Part shown: positions 62,394-64,000 of the stretch, in pieces
Numbering within the stretch: the first letter of the stretch is position 1
How the letters are laid out: every line of letters starts with the position of its first letter
Assembly (NCBI RefSeq): GCF_006716315.1
Contig: NZ_VFOV01000001.1
Coordinates: 2,372,501 to 2,436,500, forward strand
Reading direction: 5' to 3'
DNA length: 64,000 nucleotides
Origin: Nocardioides albertanoniae
Lineage (GTDB): Bacteria; Actinomycetota; Actinomycetes; Propionibacteriales; Nocardioidaceae
Translations under genes and position numbers: made by a program
Notes under the pieces: generated by a model
What the model was told of the DNA's origin: nothing
Seen by the model: the letters and a program-made list of their open reading frames with translations, nothing else
Databases searched by the model: none

Positions 62394-63670
62394 CACGCAG
62401 CGTGCGCAACCGGTTGGTCATCTTCCTGGTGCTCGCCGCCGTCGGGATCTTCTACGTCTCCGCGGCCTACCTCGGCATCGTCGACCGTGTCCTGGGCCGC
62501 CAGGTGGAGGTCTCGGTCGACCTGCCCGCCTCGGGTGGCCTCTACGAGGGCAGCGAGGTCAACTACCGCGGCATCAGCATCGGCCGGGTGGCCACGATGA
62601 CCGTCACCGACGACGGCGTGCGTGCCGGGCTCGAGCTCGACCCCGGCACCGAGGTGCCCAAGGACGCCAAGATCGAGGTGCACAACCTCTCCGCGGTGGG
62701 GGAGCAGTACCTCAACTTCATCCCCGACTCCGCCTCCGGTCCGTATCTGGCCGAGGGTGATGTCGTCACCGCCGGACCCGAGTCGATGCCCGGCACCACC
62801 GACGAGCTGCTCACCGAGCTCAACTCCTTCACCACGTCGATCAACGGCGACGACCTGAGCACCGTCGTCGCCGAGCTCGGCACGCTGTTCCGCGGCAACG
62901 CCGAGAACCTGCGTACGCTGCTCGACTCCGGCTCCACGCTGGTCGACCAGGCTTCCGCCCATCAGAAGGACACCGTGCGGCTGCTCGACACCAGCCAGAC
63001 GGTGCTCAAGACGCAGAAGGAGCACAGTGGCGACATCCGCGAGTTCGCCAACGGCTTGGAGGAGGTGACCGCGACGCTCGACAAGCGTGACCCCGAGCTG
63101 CGCGAGATCCTGCAGGGCGGCGAGGCGACCGCGGTGCAGGTGCAGTCGCTGCTCGACGGCCTACAGCCGCTGCTGCCGACCTTCCTGGCCAACCTGACCA
63201 CCGTCAACCAGGTGCTCACCGCCCGGCTGCCGGCGCTGGAGCAGACCCTGGTGACGTTCCCGCGGGTCGTCGCGACCGGCTTCACCGGGTCGCCCGGCGA
63301 CGGCTACGGCCACCTCTCGATGGGCTACGTCTACACCACGCCGCCGTGCCAGAAGGGCTACAAGCCGGCCGACCAGTGGATCCCGGGCACTGTGACCGAC
63401 CCCCAGCCCCTCTATCCCGCCAAGTGCACCGACAAGCGCGCCCAGCCGGACTACGAGGGCAACGACCCGATCATGCAGCGTGGCGTCAACATGGTGCCGA
63501 AGGCCGAGGGCGTGGAGAAGTACGTCACGTCATACGATCCCAAGACCGGACGCACCAACCTTCCCAACGGAAAGACGGTCACGATGTCCACCCCGAACGA
63601 AGACGGAGGCCTTGTCTCCGCCCTGTCCGACGACTCCTGGCGATCGATGATCCTGGGGACGGAGGAATGA
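62390..63670 (+). CDS. mceF: MceF-family protein
   Basis: 426 aa from GTG (GTGA overlap with mceE). An N-terminal helix and an MCE domain (YEGSEVNYRGISIGRVATMT) precede a helical region and a C-terminal domain containing Cys in TTPPCQKGY and YPAKCTDK. Last of the six Mce proteins. Overlaps the next gene by ATGA. Confidence 0.92.
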   Translation: MTRSVRNRLVIFLVLAAVGIFYVSAAYLGIVDRVLGRQVEVSVDLPASGGLYEGSEVNYRGISIGRVATMTVTDDGVRAGLELDPGTEVPKDAKIEVHNLSAVGEQYLNFIPDSASGPYLAEGDVVTAGPESMPGTTDELLTELNSFTTSINGDDLSTVVAELGTLFRGNAENLRTLLDSGSTLVDQASAHQKDTVRLLDTSQTVLKTQKEHSGDIREFANGLEEVTATLDKRDPELREILQGGEATAVQVQSLLDGLQPLLPTFLANLTTVNQVLTARLPALEQTLVTFPRVVATGFTGSPGDGYGHLSMGYVYTTPPCQKGYKPADQWIPGTVTDPQPLYPAKCTDKRAQPDYEGNDPIMQRGVNMVPKAEGVEKYVTSYDPKTGRTNLPNGKTVTMSTPNEDGGLVSALSDDSWRSMILGTEE

Positions 63671-64000
63671 GCTCGATGAACACGAAGAATCCTCTTGAGG
63701 TCAAGCTTCCCGCCAACCCGCTGCGCAGCCCGCTCGCCAGCAGACTGGGGCGGGTCAACACGATCCTGGCGGCGGCGGTGGTGATCCTCGTCGTCCTGGC
63801 CGCGGTCGTCTTCGTCGCCGGTGCGCGGGTGCTCCCGTGGACCACGCCGGCCGAGGCCGCGGCCGCCGACTACGACGATGCCAAGTCGGTCGCCGAAGAG
63901 GGCGTGATCGCCTTCCTCGATGTCGACTACCGCGACATGGACCCGCGTATCCAGGCGGTCAAGGAGATCTCGACCGGCACCTTCGGCAAGGAGTACGGCG
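63667..64000 (+). CDS. Mce-associated membrane protein, N-terminal part
   Basis: 111 residues visible; the gene continues beyond the window. MSSMNTKNPLEVKLPANPLR, a helix at about 38-58, then an envelope-facing domain (DYDDAKSVAEEGVIAFLDVD). This matches Mce-associated (Mas) proteins that follow mceF. They stabilise the complex. Confidence 0.8.
   Translation, partial: MSSMNTKNPLEVKLPANPLRSPLASRLGRVNTILAAAVVILVVLAAVVFVAGARVLPWTTPAEAAAADYDDAKSVAEEGVIAFLDVDYRDMDPRIQAVKEISTGTFGKEYG

Overview
The window is high-GC actinobacterial chromosome, most like Nocardioides or a relative in Nocardioidaceae. This is inferred from the codon-position GC, the Mce operon, WXG100-like proteins, the actinobacterial K+ pair CeoB/CeoC, a DinB/TIGR03086 protein and many promoters with -10 boxes only 6-8 nt before the start codon. 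No rRNA, tRNA, IS element, prophage or CRISPR array was found. The content is mostly ordinary core and lipid-metabolism genes with a few accessory islands.

Layout. 3-5899 is a zinc-starvation (Zur) block: Zur itself, two operator-led operons of cysteine-poor ribosomal protein paralogues (L28, S14; L31B, L32, S18, L36B) and a CobW-like protein whose GTPase motifs have decayed. Between the two operons sit a fused flavin oxidoreductase-methyltransferase and a divergent XRE-cupin regulator. A 24-bp perfect hairpin separates the block from a histone-like HU gene. 6344-12012 (minus strand) holds two half-transporter ABC genes, an isochorismatase-like hydrolase and CeoC/CeoB. Divergent from these is an APC/KUP-like permease followed by a TrmA-type RNA methyltransferase. 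15355-24280 is a mosaic: secreted nucleoside hydrolase, arylamine N-acetyltransferase, small membrane proteins, aconitase behind a MarR-type palindrome, a SDR/TetR divergon with a duplicated operator, and a thiamine-binding protein.

24312-28310 is the main accessory island. It is a minus-strand cassette of six co-oriented genes: two small helical ESX/WXG100-like proteins without a clean WXG motif, a 410-aa putative type VII substrate with a hydrophobic core, and three downstream genes (a four-helix membrane protein and two soluble proteins, at least one resembling the Mog1/PsbP fold). No ESX secretion machinery lies in the window. 28498-31320 encodes an IorAB-type molybdenum hydroxylase next to a PucR-type regulator.

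33073-46616 is isoprenoid and lipid metabolism: Nudix, dxs, a FadB/FadA beta-oxidation pair, a PAC2 protein, TesB thioesterase, a VapBC-like pair, and the htdX-fabG4-fadA2 cluster with its TetR regulator, the same order as in mycobacteria. 46705-53132 carries a GDPD-like secreted protein, an ATP-dependent DNA ligase, a serine hydrolase, a DinB-like protein, a MarR regulator and AlkA. 53159-54394 is a phospholipase D family protein.

54672-64000 is an Mce operon (two YrbE permeases, MceA-F and the start of an Mce-associated protein). It is preceded by a perfect match to the KstR consensus, which suggests a sterol-import role. The operon has an RBS-sequestering hairpin before mceC and runs off the window end.
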